A stretch of DNA of 64,000 nt from Winogradskyella psychrotolerans (GCF_018860565.1 NZ_JAHKPS010000018.1:186001-250000); one strand, 5' to 3'; numbered from the stretch's first letter, positions 1 through 9,381 are shown. The notes: generated from the sequence alone by a model not told the origin. Translations and numbers: made by a program.

Positions 1-405
1 ACCAATAAAGAATATCATGAGGCTTGGACTAAATGTGGTAAAGAAGGACAATCTAACGGTAATAATGCCATTAACAACAAAATGAATAAAAAGGCATACA
101 ATTCGGCTATAATTCCTGCTATTTTTAGAGGATTAGGAAAACATACTAATAGAAGAAAATCATTAGAACAATTACATAAATCTAGTTCATTTACCTATGT
201 CGCTGTAAAAACAGAAGGTTGTACAGAAGGTGAACGTTATTGGAATGAGCGTAATATGAGAATGGCAAAAAATATAGGAGAACAAGTTATGGCTTCAGAT
301 TCAGAACGTAATATTGTTATTGTAGGAGCTTCTCATGTTATTGGTTTAGAAAAAGAACTACAGACTAGTTATCCTGATTTAAAGATTGTGCTTGCTGGTG
401 AATAA
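1..405 (+). CDS. TraB/DUF5694-like protein, 3' end only
   Basis: The reading frame is open from the first base, so only the C-terminal 134 residues of a larger protein are present; the internal ATG at 82 is not its start. Near the end the protein has an ERNMRMAKNI segment, then a beta-strand and the motif VIVGASHVIGLEKEL. This pairing of an ERN helix with a GxxH strand is what I know from the TraB/GumN clan, including the Bacteroidota family DUF5694, whose biochemical role is unclear. A hairpin terminator follows at 427-467. The family call rests on motif recognition only, and a related member of the clan is possible. Confidence 0.6.
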   Translation, partial: TNKEYHEAWTKCGKEGQSNGNNAINNKMNKKAYNSAIIPAIFRGLGKHTNRRKSLEQLHKSSSFTYVAVKTEGCTEGERYWNERNMRMAKNIGEQVMASDSERNIVIVGASHVIGLEKELQTSYPDLKIVLAGE

Positions 406-426
406 ACTTTCTTAACAATTACCGCA

Positions 427-467
427 AAAACAGAACAGCCATAATCTTACAATTATGGCTGTTTCTT
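427..467. terminator. Bidirectional hairpin terminator between convergent genes
   Basis: A perfect 11-bp inverted repeat (434-444 with 453-463, 8-nt loop) is flanked by A-runs on the left and T-rich sequence on the right. It lies between the plus-strand gene ending at 405 and the minus-strand gene ending at 499, so it can serve both. Confidence 0.8.
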
Positions 468-498
468 ATAAAAACATTGTTTTACAACATACAACTTG

Positions 499-2172
499 TT
501 ATCTAATTATTAGTTTTTCAATACGTCTTTCGTTTGTTTTACTATCTAATTCCATTATATAAATACCAGCACTTATATGACTAACATCTATAGTTTGTTT
601 AGCACTATTGGTATTTAATGTATTAGTTAAAACTACACGACCATTAACATCATACAATCTGGCTTTAGTTTCACTCAATAATTGTCCGCTAATGTTAATT
701 GTTTTATCATGAGACCAAATATTAACCGTTGTAAAGTTTGACTTATCAACACTTAGTGCATCTCCACTAAATCTAAGGTAAAAACGACCTGTACCTGTTA
801 AATTATCATGAATAGTAAACACATAATCGTTGGTGTTTAATAAAGTAAACGAATTATTAGAGGTATCCTCTAAATATATATTGACATCTTCTGGCATATC
901 TGTTTCAGTAATACTAAGTGTTACTTCTTGTCCTTGACTTGCATTAACTCCTAATGGTATTACAACATCATACATTGCTATTGGATTAAATGTTTGAACA
1001 GCAAGTGGAGTTCCTGAATTATCTTCAACCAAATGAGAATAAATAGAAAATGCAGGAGGATTTTCACTGAATAAAGCAGAATCATAACCAGGATCAAAAC
1101 CCTGTGTTGCATTACTATTAAAATAAAAATCTGTACTAAAGTTAGACTCGCTAGACGATGATTTTAATTTTATATGTCCATGGTGTGGAGATGACGATGA
1201 CCGTCCTAAAATGAAATCATCAGAAGATCCTTCACAACGCATTGTGGTCGTAAAATCAACAAGTCCGCCACCCGATTTTGATTTCACAAAAAAGGCTTGA
1301 CCTGGAGCAATTAATTCATTTATTACAGGCGAATCAATACTTGCCTGGTTCCAAACTGTCCATCCATCAGATGCATCACCATCATAACCATATATGGCTT
1401 GATAAGTACCTGTATTAAATTGAGATTTATTTAATATAAAGAACGTTTCAAAATCGATATATGAAGGATAAGGGTTTCCTATTAAATTCCACGCAAAACC
1501 TGCTGATGCATCTGAAATTGAAATATCTAAAACATCATTAGTTCTAGGAATACCAGTAAAAGTTAATGTGCCTCCATCTGTTGTTGCTGCTCTATAACCT
1601 TTTCCCGCTTCAAGAAGGGTTGATGCATTTGAAAGTATACCATAGTTCTGATAAGCTCCAGCTACTGTATTATATGGAGCAAACGCTCTTATAAAACCAC
1701 TATGACCTAAGTTTAAGTTTTCTGCTGCAAATTCAGGAAAGAGCTGACCAGATATTGGTGGCGAAATTAAGTCATTGATTCCTAGTTGCTCTGTATACTT
1801 ATGGTAAGATATTAGCCCAACAATAGTGCCATCTGAAATTAAACTCGAATATTGCTGAGAAGTAGATTCTAAATTTAATACATCAGTCGTTAGTGTAATA
1901 CCTGAAGCCACATATAATGCTGCACCAGGATCTACGGTTAAAATACTACATAGCGTATTTATTGTAATATTAGCAATACCCGACTTAATAATAATATTAT
2001 CAAGTGACGTGGCTATACCCAAAGGATTACTTGGTAACCATCCATTATCATAAGTAAAGGTAATAGAGGCATTTTCGCTTTCTACAGAATTTTGATCTTG
2101 TCCTTGTACTTTTGACAAATTAAAAATGCACAACAGAAATAATAAAGTTAAAGTAGGTGTATAGTTTTTCAT
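499..2172 (-). CDS. Secreted T9SS cargo protein, paralogue of the C-terminal half of the neighbouring M43 protease
   Basis: The 557-residue protein has an N-terminal signal peptide (about residues 1-24). A long beta-rich region follows and a C-terminal T9SS type A sorting domain (about the last 75 residues, ending IEKLIIR). From about residue 37 (TYDNGWLPSNP) it aligns over its whole length with residues 511-1033 of the protein encoded at 2428-5529. Shared landmarks are a YHKYT segment, LIGNPYPSYIDFETFF, AIYGYDGD and APGQAFFVKSKSGGG. No peptidase motif is present, so this is the shared module on its own. Its function is unknown; export through the outer membrane by T9SS and surface attachment or release is expected. 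A TAnnTTTG promoter element sits just upstream at 2212-2219. Confidence 0.85.
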   Translation of the reverse strand: MKNYTPTLTLLFLLCIFNLSKVQGQDQNSVESENASITFTYDNGWLPSNPLGIATSLDNIIIKSGIANITINTLCSILTVDPGAALYVASGITLTTDVLNLESTSQQYSSLISDGTIVGLISYHKYTEQLGINDLISPPISGQLFPEFAAENLNLGHSGFIRAFAPYNTVAGAYQNYGILSNASTLLEAGKGYRAATTDGGTLTFTGIPRTNDVLDISISDASAGFAWNLIGNPYPSYIDFETFFILNKSQFNTGTYQAIYGYDGDASDGWTVWNQASIDSPVINELIAPGQAFFVKSKSGGGLVDFTTTMRCEGSSDDFILGRSSSSPHHGHIKLKSSSSESNFSTDFYFNSNATQGFDPGYDSALFSENPPAFSIYSHLVEDNSGTPLAVQTFNPIAMYDVVIPLGVNASQGQEVTLSITETDMPEDVNIYLEDTSNNSFTLLNTNDYVFTIHDNLTGTGRFYLRFSGDALSVDKSNFTTVNIWSHDKTINISGQLLSETKARLYDVNGRVVLTNTLNTNSAKQTIDVSHISAGIYIMELDSKTNERRIEKLIIR

Positions 2173-2211
2173 AAATTTGGGATTACGATTTAGTTAATAG
2201 TTTCAGTACCA

Positions 2212-2219
2212 CAAACTTA
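2212..2219 (-). promoter_or_regulatory. Bacteroidota -7 promoter element for the 499-2172 gene
   Basis: On the minus strand the sequence reads TAAGTTTG, an exact match to the Bacteroidota -7 consensus TAnnTTTG. It would start transcription about 33 nt before the ATG at 2172. A -33 TTTG lies upstream, but at a spacing of 22 rather than about 19. Confidence 0.55.
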
Positions 2220-2253
2220 TAAAAACAATAAAATTAATCGCCAAAACACATAT

Positions 2254-2306
2254 TTAATCGTTTAAATTACTTTTTATCCGACAAAAACAACAATTTAAAC
2301 GATTAA
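2254..2306. repeat. Perfect 15-bp inverted repeat upstream of the T9SS cargo gene
   Basis: The left arm at 2254-2268 (TTAATCGTTTAAATT) is the exact reverse complement of 2292-2306, with a 23-nt spacer. No T-run follows on either strand, and the repeat lies upstream of the promoter at 2212. An operator or a structured upstream element is more likely than a terminator. Confidence 0.6.
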
Positions 2307-2379
2307 GTGCTTTTTTTATTTTTTATTTAAAGTTGAACCTCTATTTCACTCAATAAAACACCTTAAATTAAGGATAAAA

Positions 2380-2415
2380 AAACAGCCCTAATCATAGATT
2401 AAGGCTGTTTTATTT
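2380..2415 (-). terminator. Hairpin terminator after the M43 protease gene
   Basis: A 14-bp stem with one G-U pair and a 4-nt loop is formed by AAACAGCCCTAATC and its complement. It sits just beyond the stop codon of the minus-strand gene ending at 2428, and on that strand is followed by T-rich sequence. Confidence 0.75.
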
Positions 2416-2427
2416 TCAATTAAGTTT

Positions 2428-5400
2428 TTAATTAATAATTATTTTTTTTGTTTTCACTTTAATAGCATCAGAAACCTTAACAATATAAATCCCTGAAGAC
2501 AAAGTAGACACATCAATATAATTTGATGCATTTGTAGTTTCTAAATTAGTATACAAAACTAATCGACCTTGTAAGTCGTAAATTTTAGCTTCTGTCTTAG
2601 TACCTAATGTACCACTGATGACTATTTCTTTTGGTTTTGAAGTCGCATAAATATGTAAATGATTAAATTCATTTGCTTTTGTACTTAATACAGCAGACGA
2701 ATATCGTAAATAAAAACGACCTGTTCCATTTAATTCTGATGGCGAATTAAACGTATAAGCATTATCATTTAATAAGGTTAAACTTTTTTCAAAACTATCT
2801 TCTAAATAAATATTAACACCAACAGGTAATGCCGAAATATTGTCAATAGAAATAGTTAAGTCTTCATTAGCATTAGCCTTTATACCAAGAGGGATAATAA
2901 TATCATTAAAATCATTGTAAGGTAAAGACTGTATTGTCATATTTACACCAGTATTATCTTCGACTAAATTTGAAAATATTGAAAAATCTACACTACCTGC
3001 ATTATAAGAACCTGCATCATAACCAACATCTAAGCCTCTAGTGGTACCTTCAATAAAGTAAATTTGTGTTGATGCTTTTTTAGACGTGCTAGTTAAATTT
3101 AATTGAGAGGCAACAACATTTGCTGAAGAGTTTCTACCTACAATAAAATCATCAGAACTACCTGTACGACGCATTGCTTTGGTAAAATCAACCATACCAC
3201 CTCCTGATTTAGATTTAACAAAAAACGCTTGTCCTGGCGCAATTAACTCGGTAACAGTTCCATCTGCTATAGTTGCTAAATTCCAAACGGTCCAACCATT
3301 AGAAACATCTCCATCATAACCATAAATGGCTTGAAACGCACTATTGGGATCAAACTCACTTGCATTAGTAGTAAAAAAGGTTTCAAAATCAATATACGAA
3401 GGATATGGATTTCCAATTAAGTTCCACGCATAACCTGCGGCTGCATCAGAAATAGGTACATCAAGTACGTCATCTGTTCTAGCAATACCTGTAAAAGTTA
3501 AATTACTTCCATCTGTTGTTGCTGCTCTGTAACCTGTTCCTGCATCAATTGTAGTTAATGCATTTGCAGCTACATCATAATTTTGATAAGCTCCAACCGA
3601 TGTATTATAAGGTGCAAAAGCTCTTATTGTAATAGCAGCTGCTGCCAAGTTTGTATTTAAAGCAGCAAAAGCAGGAAACAATTGTCCTGAAATTGGTGCA
3701 GAAATTAAATCGTTTGTTCCTATTTGCGACGTATACTTATGATAATTTACAACACCCGTAATTGTACCATCAGATATTAAACTTGAAAAAAGTTGTGATG
3801 TCGAGTTTAAATCTACCGTGGCTGACGTAAGCGTAACACCTGAATCTATAGTTAAAGCCGCACCAGGATTTACAGTTAATGTATTACAATTAGTATCAGC
3901 TGAGATATTAGCAGTACCAGACTCAATTATAATGGTATCACTAGAATTAGATACACCTATTGGATCACTAGGCAGCCAACCATTATTATAAGTATAGGTA
4001 ACAGGACCTCCTGGTTTTATATAAATGGTGTAATCTTCATATTGACCATAAACTAAAGAAGGAGGACATGCCGAACTTAATACCGGGAATCCATATCTGT
4101 CATCCAATTCTGTGATTAAACGTACTCTTACATATTCTCCATAAGGAATCACTGTTGGATAGGCTAAAGCAACAGAAACTGCACCATAATCTTCTATATC
4201 TTGTGAAAGATGTTGTTGCTCTGCTTCATCATCAAAATCTCCATCATCATTCCAATCTATCCATATACCAAGCTGATGAAAATTAATCCAAAGATCAACA
4301 TTAATAGTATTAGAAATAGCCGTGTCAATTTCAAAATAATTATTACAATTAGCAGCATTATTAATATTACCACCATCTTCGCCTGTTGTGCTAGAACTAA
4401 ATGTTACACCATTTAACTCAACATTTACGATACCTGCAGAATTGGTTAAATTTGTTGCTGTATTTATTGCACATACCGAACTTGGAGGTGTATAACTTAA
4501 ATTTGGTAACTCTGAAGCTTTAGAATTAGCAATCGATGTACCTTCCATAGCAGCTCTTACTCTTGTTTTTTGATCATTAGTAAGTCTATCAGCACAATAA
4601 TAATAACTCATTATATTATTTATGGTATTATTATCTACCCAAGGCGCAAGCGTACAACTATTTATAGTAGGACATGTACTTGTCTCTCTTTTGTGAGGTA
4701 CTGTATCTGCACAACCATCACTATCTGTACCAACAACATTGTCTCCAGGACATGTTCCTCCTCCATCATCACCTTGAAACGTATGAAATAAGTGAAAATA
4801 ATGACCTGCTTCATGCACTACAGTGCTATTATCTCTAGCAGAATGTAATGGCCAAGACGGATTCGCATTAGTAGGGTCATAACCAAAAACAGAGTACATC
4901 ATTACAGAACCTTCATACGCACTTCCATAATAAAAATTCGCATAACCTTGATAACCAAAACCACCATTATTACCGTCTATTTCTGTGACAATCCAAATAT
5001 TAAAATAGTCTGTTTCTGGCCAACGGCTTAAATCTTTTAAAACTCCTTCTTCTGCTCCTGCGCCTTCAAAAGAAACACCATCTGATAAATAGCCTGGCAC
5101 TCCAGAAGCATCTATTCTATTTATACCTGTTGTAGCGTTGCAACTAGGGTCACTCTGTGCTAATGCAAATTGAATTTCAAAATCAATAGGGCTAGTTGGA
5201 ATTTGACCTCTATAATAATCATTTAGATTATCTATACTACTTTGTATTTGAGCATCAGAAATATTAGTACCGGATCCAACAGCTTCCCCCAAATGTAAGA
5301 CATGTACAACCACAGGAATTGTTATTACAGAACCAGCTGTACTTCTTGAGTAAAAGTCAGGACTCTGAATGGCGCTTTTTATTTTTTCTTCAGCGCGTCT

Positions 5401-5529
5401 TTCTAACTCAACAAAATTTGAATTTTGACGCTGTTGCTGTCTTATAACATCAAAAGCACATTGTTGTTCTTGAGCTTTAGACATAAAAGAAAAAAACAGT
5501 AATACAATTAGTAGGTTTATCGGTTTCAT
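2428..5529 (-). CDS. Secreted M43 (pappalysin-type) zinc metalloprotease with GEVED and T9SS sorting domains
   Basis: The protein has 1033 residues. In order it shows a signal peptide (about 1-19) and a catalytic domain with the zinc motif HEAGHYFHLFH at 239-249 and a Met-turn methionine near 307 (NIMSYYY). A GEVED-type domain follows at about 410-504, with IDWNDDGDFDD and ending YEDYTIYI. Next come a beta-rich module (about 511-950) shared with the 499-2172 protein and a type A sorting domain at the end. M43 enzymes are secreted endopeptidases, and the cysteine-rich stretch around 257-312 fits a disulphide-bonded extracellular domain. The usual glycine at position 8 of HExxHxxGxxH is a histidine here. 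Substrate is unknown. Function as an exported endopeptidase is well supported by the motif. Confidence 0.9.
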   Translation of the reverse strand: MKPINLLIVLLFFSFMSKAQEQQCAFDVIRQQQRQNSNFVELERRAEEKIKSAIQSPDFYSRSTAGSVITIPVVVHVLHLGEAVGSGTNISDAQIQSSIDNLNDYYRGQIPTSPIDFEIQFALAQSDPSCNATTGINRIDASGVPGYLSDGVSFEGAGAEEGVLKDLSRWPETDYFNIWIVTEIDGNNGGFGYQGYANFYYGSAYEGSVMMYSVFGYDPTNANPSWPLHSARDNSTVVHEAGHYFHLFHTFQGDDGGGTCPGDNVVGTDSDGCADTVPHKRETSTCPTINSCTLAPWVDNNTINNIMSYYYCADRLTNDQKTRVRAAMEGTSIANSKASELPNLSYTPPSSVCAINTATNLTNSAGIVNVELNGVTFSSSTTGEDGGNINNAANCNNYFEIDTAISNTINVDLWINFHQLGIWIDWNDDGDFDDEAEQQHLSQDIEDYGAVSVALAYPTVIPYGEYVRVRLITELDDRYGFPVLSSACPPSLVYGQYEDYTIYIKPGGPVTYTYNNGWLPSDPIGVSNSSDTIIIESGTANISADTNCNTLTVNPGAALTIDSGVTLTSATVDLNSTSQLFSSLISDGTITGVVNYHKYTSQIGTNDLISAPISGQLFPAFAALNTNLAAAAITIRAFAPYNTSVGAYQNYDVAANALTTIDAGTGYRAATTDGSNLTFTGIARTDDVLDVPISDAAAGYAWNLIGNPYPSYIDFETFFTTNASEFDPNSAFQAIYGYDGDVSNGWTVWNLATIADGTVTELIAPGQAFFVKSKSGGGMVDFTKAMRRTGSSDDFIVGRNSSANVVASQLNLTSTSKKASTQIYFIEGTTRGLDVGYDAGSYNAGSVDFSIFSNLVEDNTGVNMTIQSLPYNDFNDIIIPLGIKANANEDLTISIDNISALPVGVNIYLEDSFEKSLTLLNDNAYTFNSPSELNGTGRFYLRYSSAVLSTKANEFNHLHIYATSKPKEIVISGTLGTKTEAKIYDLQGRLVLYTNLETTNASNYIDVSTLSSGIYIVKVSDAIKVKTKKIIIN

Positions 5530-5671
5530 AAGATTTGGGATTCATTAAACATGTACAAAATACATTTTTTATATATAAAAAACACAAAATCCTCAACTTA
5601 ATCGTTAAAAACATACATTTAACCTAGCGCATTATTACCATTAGTTATCATTTTTTATTTATAAAAAAAAG

Positions 5672-5701
5672 AAAACCCTAATGATATCTCAAAAGGGTTT
5701 T
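5672..5701 (-). terminator. Hairpin terminator after the SPFH gene
   Basis: An 8-bp stem (AAAACCCT at 5672-5679 with its complement at 5694-5701) and a 14-nt loop lie 24 bases beyond the minus-strand stop at 5725. On the minus strand an A/T-rich run follows. Confidence 0.6.
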
Positions 5702-5724
5702 AATATAAATAGTGTAATTTTGTT

Positions 5725-6540
5725 CTACTGATTACCTAATATAATTGGCATTCCACTATCACCAGATCCTATAACAATAACTTTACTATTTGGTGATTCA
5801 GATAATTTTACTGTTGCTTCAATTCCTTTGTCTTGTAAGATTTTATCTGTTAAAGATGCGCTTAGAATTCGGTTAGCATCTGCTTTACCTTGTGCTTCAA
5901 TAATTACTTTTTCAGCTTCTTTTTGCGCCGTTACCAATCTAAATTCATATTCTAAAGATTCTTGCTCTTGTTTTAATTTTCTTTCAATAGCTTCCTTTAT
6001 TGTTGGTGGTAAAGTAACGTCTCTAATTAAGATATCATTTAGTTGAATAAATTGTGGCTCTACGATTTTTTTAGTTTCTTCATAAATTTCTTCTTGAATT
6101 GCATCTCTTTTACTAGAATACAACTGCTCAGGAGTATATCTTCCTACGACACTTCTAGCTGCACTTCTAATAGCAGGTTGTAAAACTCGACTCAAGTAAC
6201 TTTCACCCTTTTGGTTGTGTAATCGTCCTAAATTTTTAATATCTGGTTGGTATAACACAGAAGCATCTAGTTTAATATCTAATCCATTTGAAGATAAAAC
6301 AGACATCTTTTCAGGTACTTCTTGCTGACGTGTTTCATAATCAATTACACGATTCCATGGTGCTATTATATGAAAACCTGGACCTAATGGATCTCTATCA
6401 GGATCTACACCTCCATTAAGCGTTTCATATAATATACCTGCATGACCAGAATCTAAGGTTACAGCAGATTTAGCTAAAACTATAATTAAGAGTATTATCC
6501 CTATTAAAATTGGCAATCCTATTTTTGGTAATTTTTCCAT
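5725..6540 (-). CDS. Prohibitin-like SPFH membrane protein
   Basis: The 271-residue protein has one N-terminal membrane segment (about 8-25). The SPFH/prohibitin domain that follows contains GPGFHIIAPWNRVIDYETRQQE and, further on, RSVVGRYTPEQLYSSKR. A charged helical region (about 185-225) is typical of the coiled-coil part of the family. SPFH proteins form large membrane rings or microdomains and often hold membrane proteases or stabilise complexes; nothing here fixes the partner. It starts 10 bases after the VWA-protein gene stop, so the two are probably cotranscribed with fabG. Confidence 0.88.
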   Translation of the reverse strand: MEKLPKIGLPILIGIILLIIVLAKSAVTLDSGHAGILYETLNGGVDPDRDPLGPGFHIIAPWNRVIDYETRQQEVPEKMSVLSSNGLDIKLDASVLYQPDIKNLGRLHNQKGESYLSRVLQPAIRSAARSVVGRYTPEQLYSSKRDAIQEEIYEETKKIVEPQFIQLNDILIRDVTLPPTIKEAIERKLKQEQESLEYEFRLVTAQKEAEKVIIEAQGKADANRILSASLTDKILQDKGIEATVKLSESPNSKVIVIGSGDSGMPIILGNQ

Positions 6541-6550
6541 TATTATTTAT

Positions 6551-8584
6551 TTAAATTAATCCGTTATATTTTCTAATAAACCACTCAATGAAAAGGCTTA
6601 AAGCTATTAAACCAAGTAGATATTTCCAATCAATCAAAGATACGATATTTTTAGTGCTTTTCTGAATGGTTTTATAACGATTGTCACTAAGTATATTGGT
6701 TGTTAATAGCTCTAGTTGAGATATAAAATACGCTTCACCATTACTATTATTTGCTAAGGCATTTAACTTAGTAACATCTGCATTTAAAAACTGCTGTTCT
6801 ACATTGTATTCTAAAATTTGAAAACTTCCAGATGCAGCAACAGATTCTAAATTATGTTTAACCGTAAAATCATACAAACCAGCATCAATACCACTTAAAT
6901 CTACGCTATAATTTCCATTATTTAATAACAGCGGAACTTCTTTAACACTTTCAGTATCCTTATTTTTTAACACAACACTTAACGATGCCGAATTATCAAA
7001 CTCAAAATTCTTATTAAAATACTGCGCAGAAATAATGACATCATCATTACCATTATAAAACGATTTATAATCGATATTAATTCTTTTTCGTTTCTTGTTT
7101 GAGCTTAAATACTGAACGAGTTTATTTATAAACTCATCAAATGCATTAAAACCATTGGTGTTAATAAATGATTGAGCTCTCCATCTCCAAATATCTTCTC
7201 CATTTAAAATGGCGTGTTTAGTAGCATCTGCTTCAAAAGTGGCTAATAATATATCTTCCGTTGTAATACCATTGACGGTTTTATATAATAAAGTTTCATG
7301 CGGAACTGAAATTTGAAGTGCACCAAACTCTGATTTCAAAGGAGGAAAACTATTGAAGTCTAAATTTTCAACAATAAAAGTGCCATAATTTCTATTTAAA
7401 CTTGGCTGGTAATTCTCTGTTTGATTGGTGATTTTTTGTTTAAAATAATCTTGACTTTCATTTAAGATATTCCAATTGGTTGTAGCTCCAGAAATAATGA
7501 ACGTATTGACTTTTTGTTCCTTAATTTCTTTTAAGACTACATTAAAGCTATTATCTGGCTGATATAATATTGCTAATTGAAAGTCATTAATTTTATTTAA
7601 ATATGCTTTGGGTTTTATAAGCGTAACACTTCGCTGTTCATTACTTTCAATCGCTTTTTTTAAAGCTCCTAAATCTGGATGCAACCGATTGTAAACTACT
7701 GCAATATTTGTTTTTTGATCAATAACTTCTACACCAAAATTTTTAAAGTTATTTACGGTATTTTTTTCACTGTCTAAAGCAACTAATTCTACTCTATATG
7801 TTTTAACACCTACACTATTTGCTAACAATGCAGTAGAGATAATTTCAGACTGTTTTGAAGCGTTAAACTGCACTGTTTTTCTAAAGACTACAGTATTTCC
7901 CGACCAAATCTTAAGCTCAGTATTTATAGATGCGTTACCACTATAATTAGCAATAATTTCTACAGGAAACTTATTTTTTAAATACACATAGCGGTTAACA
8001 TTGAGTTGTTTAATGCTTAAGTCTGAATGAATAGTAGAATCTCCAAGGATAATAGGATAAATGGGTTGCTTAACTCCTTTTGCTATATAACTATAATCTG
8101 AACCATAGGTTTGATTCCCATCGCTTAATACTATAATTGGAGCCGTTTGATTGGCATAAACTTCTCCAAACTGCTTTAGAGCCATTGCTAAGTTTGTTTG
8201 ACGCTCCTTAAAATTTAAACTATCTAAGGTCGAAACAGATTTACCAAAGCTATAAGACTGAACATTAAAACGTTTATTTAATTCTGAATTCCCTTTTAGA
8301 GCAGCAACCACTTCCCTAGCCTTTTCATCTTGTTTTAAATATGAGACAGATTCCGAATTATCAACAGCTATAACTAAAGTTGGTTTTTCGTCGAAATAGC
8401 TAAAGGATTCAAACTTAGGGTTAATAAGCAATAACAAAATGCCAAAGATTGAAATGCTTCTAAGTGTTATAAGTATATATCTTAGATTAGACTTTAATTT
8501 CGATTTATACAAATACTGAAACAGCGCTAATAAAAGCGCTGTAATTGCAGCAATTGTTATGTATATTATTGTTAGTTTATTCAT
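6551..8584 (-). CDS. Membrane-anchored VWA-domain protein
   Basis: The protein has two N-terminal membrane helices, then a von Willebrand A-like domain with the metal-site pattern DNSES (D-x-S-x-S) preceded by VIAV, and a second conserved strand LSDGNQTYG. A long beta-rich region and a single C-terminal membrane helix with positive residues follow. This topology matches large VWA membrane proteins common in Flavobacteriia; their role is unknown. I place the start at the ATG at 8584 (MNKLTII). An in-frame ATG at 8605 lies inside a repeat-like sequence and would add seven residues. The gene is sandwiched between fabG and the SPFH gene with short spacers. Confidence 0.8.
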   Translation of the reverse strand: MNKLTIIYITIAAITALLLALFQYLYKSKLKSNLRYILITLRSISIFGILLLLINPKFESFSYFDEKPTLVIAVDNSESVSYLKQDEKAREVVAALKGNSELNKRFNVQSYSFGKSVSTLDSLNFKERQTNLAMALKQFGEVYANQTAPIIVLSDGNQTYGSDYSYIAKGVKQPIYPIILGDSTIHSDLSIKQLNVNRYVYLKNKFPVEIIANYSGNASINTELKIWSGNTVVFRKTVQFNASKQSEIISTALLANSVGVKTYRVELVALDSEKNTVNNFKNFGVEVIDQKTNIAVVYNRLHPDLGALKKAIESNEQRSVTLIKPKAYLNKINDFQLAILYQPDNSFNVVLKEIKEQKVNTFIISGATTNWNILNESQDYFKQKITNQTENYQPSLNRNYGTFIVENLDFNSFPPLKSEFGALQISVPHETLLYKTVNGITTEDILLATFEADATKHAILNGEDIWRWRAQSFINTNGFNAFDEFINKLVQYLSSNKKRKRINIDYKSFYNGNDDVIISAQYFNKNFEFDNSASLSVVLKNKDTESVKEVPLLLNNGNYSVDLSGIDAGLYDFTVKHNLESVAASGSFQILEYNVEQQFLNADVTKLNALANNSNGEAYFISQLELLTTNILSDNRYKTIQKSTKNIVSLIDWKYLLGLIALSLFIEWFIRKYNGLI

Positions 8585-8634
8585 TAAAATCTCGAGAAAT
8601 ATCATAAGCTTCCTACTTTCGAAGGAATGACAGT
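8585..8634. repeat. REP-like palindromic fragment between fabG and the VWA gene
   Basis: The spacer reads (minus strand) CATTCCTTCGAAAGTAGGAA, with TTCCT and AGGAA arms at 8610-8614 and 8623-8627. This closely resembles short dispersed intergenic palindromes with an ATTCCT..AGGAA core that I know from many bacterial genomes. It fills nearly the whole spacer, and the upstream candidate ATG of the VWA gene lies inside it. Confidence 0.45.
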
Positions 8635-9381
8635 TTAAGTTAACATACCACCATCTACATTAAGCGTCTGTCCTGTAACATAAGCACTTAAATCACTTGC
8701 TAAAAACACACATGCATTAGCAATATCTTCTGGTGTACCGCCTCTTTTTAAAGGAATGGCACTTCTCCAACCTTTTACAGTTTCTTCGTCTAGTTTTGCT
8801 GTCATTTCAGTTTCAATAAAACCTGGTGCAATGACGTTACTTCTAATATTACGCGATCCTAATTCTAATGCTACAGATTTAGAAAAGCCTATGATTCCTG
8901 CTTTAGATGCTGCGTAGTTAGTTTGTCCGGCATTACCTTTTACACCAACTACAGAACTCATATTAATAATTGAACCTTTTCGTTGTTTTAACATGGTACG
9001 CTGTACGGCTTTAGTCATGTTAAAAACTGATTTTAAGTTCACTTCTATTACTTTATCAAAATCTTCTTCGCCCATTCGCATTAAAAGATTGTCTTTTGTG
9101 ATACCTGCATTGTTTACTAGGATATCAATAGAACCAAATTCTGCTAAAACATCTTCGGCTAGTTTTTGAGATTCATCAAAATTAGCAGCATTACTTTGGT
9201 AGCCTTTGGCTTTTATGCCCTTAGAGTTTAATTCTTTTTCTAGCGCGTTTGCCGCTTCAACTGAAGAACTATATGTAAATGCAACATTTGCTCCATGATC
9301 TGCAAAAACTTCTGCTATTCCTTTTCCAATACCTCTACTTGCTCCTGTGATTATGGCTGTTTTTCCTTCTAAAAGTTTCAT
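8635..9381 (-). CDS. fabG: 3-oxoacyl-[acyl-carrier-protein] reductase
   Basis: This 248-residue short-chain dehydrogenase reduces 3-oxoacyl-ACP with NADPH in fatty-acid elongation. The cofactor motif TGASRGIG is at 12-19 and NNAG at 90-93. The Ser-Tyr-Lys catalytic set is S143, Y156 and K160, and the C-terminus ends GQTLNVDGGMLT, as is usual for FabG. Length matches the family. It heads a minus-strand group with the VWA and SPFH genes. A -7-like element at 9524-9531 implies a 5' UTR of about 135 nt. Confidence 0.95.
   Translation of the reverse strand: MKLLEGKTAIITGASRGIGKGIAEVFADHGANVAFTYSSSVEAANALEKELNSKGIKAKGYQSNAANFDESQKLAEDVLAEFGSIDILVNNAGITKDNLLMRMGEEDFDKVIEVNLKSVFNMTKAVQRTMLKQRKGSIINMSSVVGVKGNAGQTNYAASKAGIIGFSKSVALELGSRNIRSNVIAPGFIETEMTAKLDEETVKGWRSAIPLKRGGTPEDIANACVFLASDLSAYVTGQTLNVDGGMLT

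Noticed and set aside
4210..4791. Two plus-strand ORFs inside the M43 protease gene
   Set aside because: They are antisense shadows with repetitive Ile/Thr-rich translations and no family features.
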